Origin: Oscillospiraceae bacterium
Lineage (GTDB): Bacteria > Bacillota_A > Clostridia > Oscillospirales > CAG-272
NCBI GenBank assembly: GCA_015064195.1
Contig: SVSO01000073.1
Span: 1-12,747, forward strand
Direction of reading: 5' to 3'
Length of the DNA stretch: 12,747 bases
Shown here in pieces: positions 12,743-12,747 of this stretch (the stretch's first letter is position 1; each line of letters starts with the position of its first letter). The position numbers and the translations under genes were made by a program. The notes under the pieces are model-generated. The model had not been told where the DNA came from. It did not search any database and was given only the letters and a program-made list of their open reading frames with translations.

Positions 12743-12747
12743 AGAAG

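Noticed and set aside
1..12747. tRNA or rRNA genes and known riboswitch classes
   Set aside because: I saw no cloverleaf, rRNA-like block or conserved riboswitch core in the intergenic regions, the longest of which is only about 220 bp.

Overview
The window is about 12.7 kb and looks chromosomal, from a low-to-mid GC Gram-positive anaerobe, probably a gut Clostridia lineage of the Oscillospiraceae/Ruminococcaceae type. This rests on AGGAGG-like ribosome binding sites, several promoters of the form TTGACA-17 bp-TATAAT, lipoproteins with Thr/Ala-rich linkers after the lipobox cysteine, and a BspA-like leucine-rich repeat protein. The species cannot be named from the sequence. All genes read on the + strand, and most sit in their own short transcription unit.

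Layout. (1) 1-1070: the C-terminal end of an SGNH/GDSL-type esterase, followed by a sugar phosphate isomerase/epimerase-like TIM barrel, closed by a UUCG-loop terminator. (2) 1081-1896: an AraC-family regulator with its own consensus promoter. (3) 1897-5140: two diverged lipoproteins resembling ABC-transporter sugar-binding proteins, each with its own promoter and neither with permease genes in view. (4) 5181-5709: a small lipoprotein of unknown function. (5) 5745-8292: a large single protein that joins an ECF-type sigma factor to a membrane helix, a 12-copy Pro/Thr hexapeptide stalk and an outer BspA-like LRR domain. (6) 8298-12650: two tandem paralogous FAD-dependent oxidoreductases and a DcrB/PsbP-like lipoprotein whose start overlaps the stop of the second oxidoreductase. 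(7) 12667-12747: a GC-rich hairpin and an outward promoter that run off the window and may be the start of a mobile element or another gene.

How it may work together (inference): surface lipoproteins bind carbohydrate. The esterase, TIM-barrel and FAD enzymes fit de-acylation, oxidation and isomerisation of sugars or glycosides, and the AraC protein is the obvious local regulator. The most unusual gene is the sigma-TM-LRR fusion, which could couple an outside ligand or surface contact to transcription in a single polypeptide. Other notable items are a 13-bp direct repeat at exactly 21-bp period upstream of the first FAD gene, a hairpin placed between the Shine-Dalgarno and the likely start codon of that gene, and short repeat clusters just upstream of the two binding-protein promoters.
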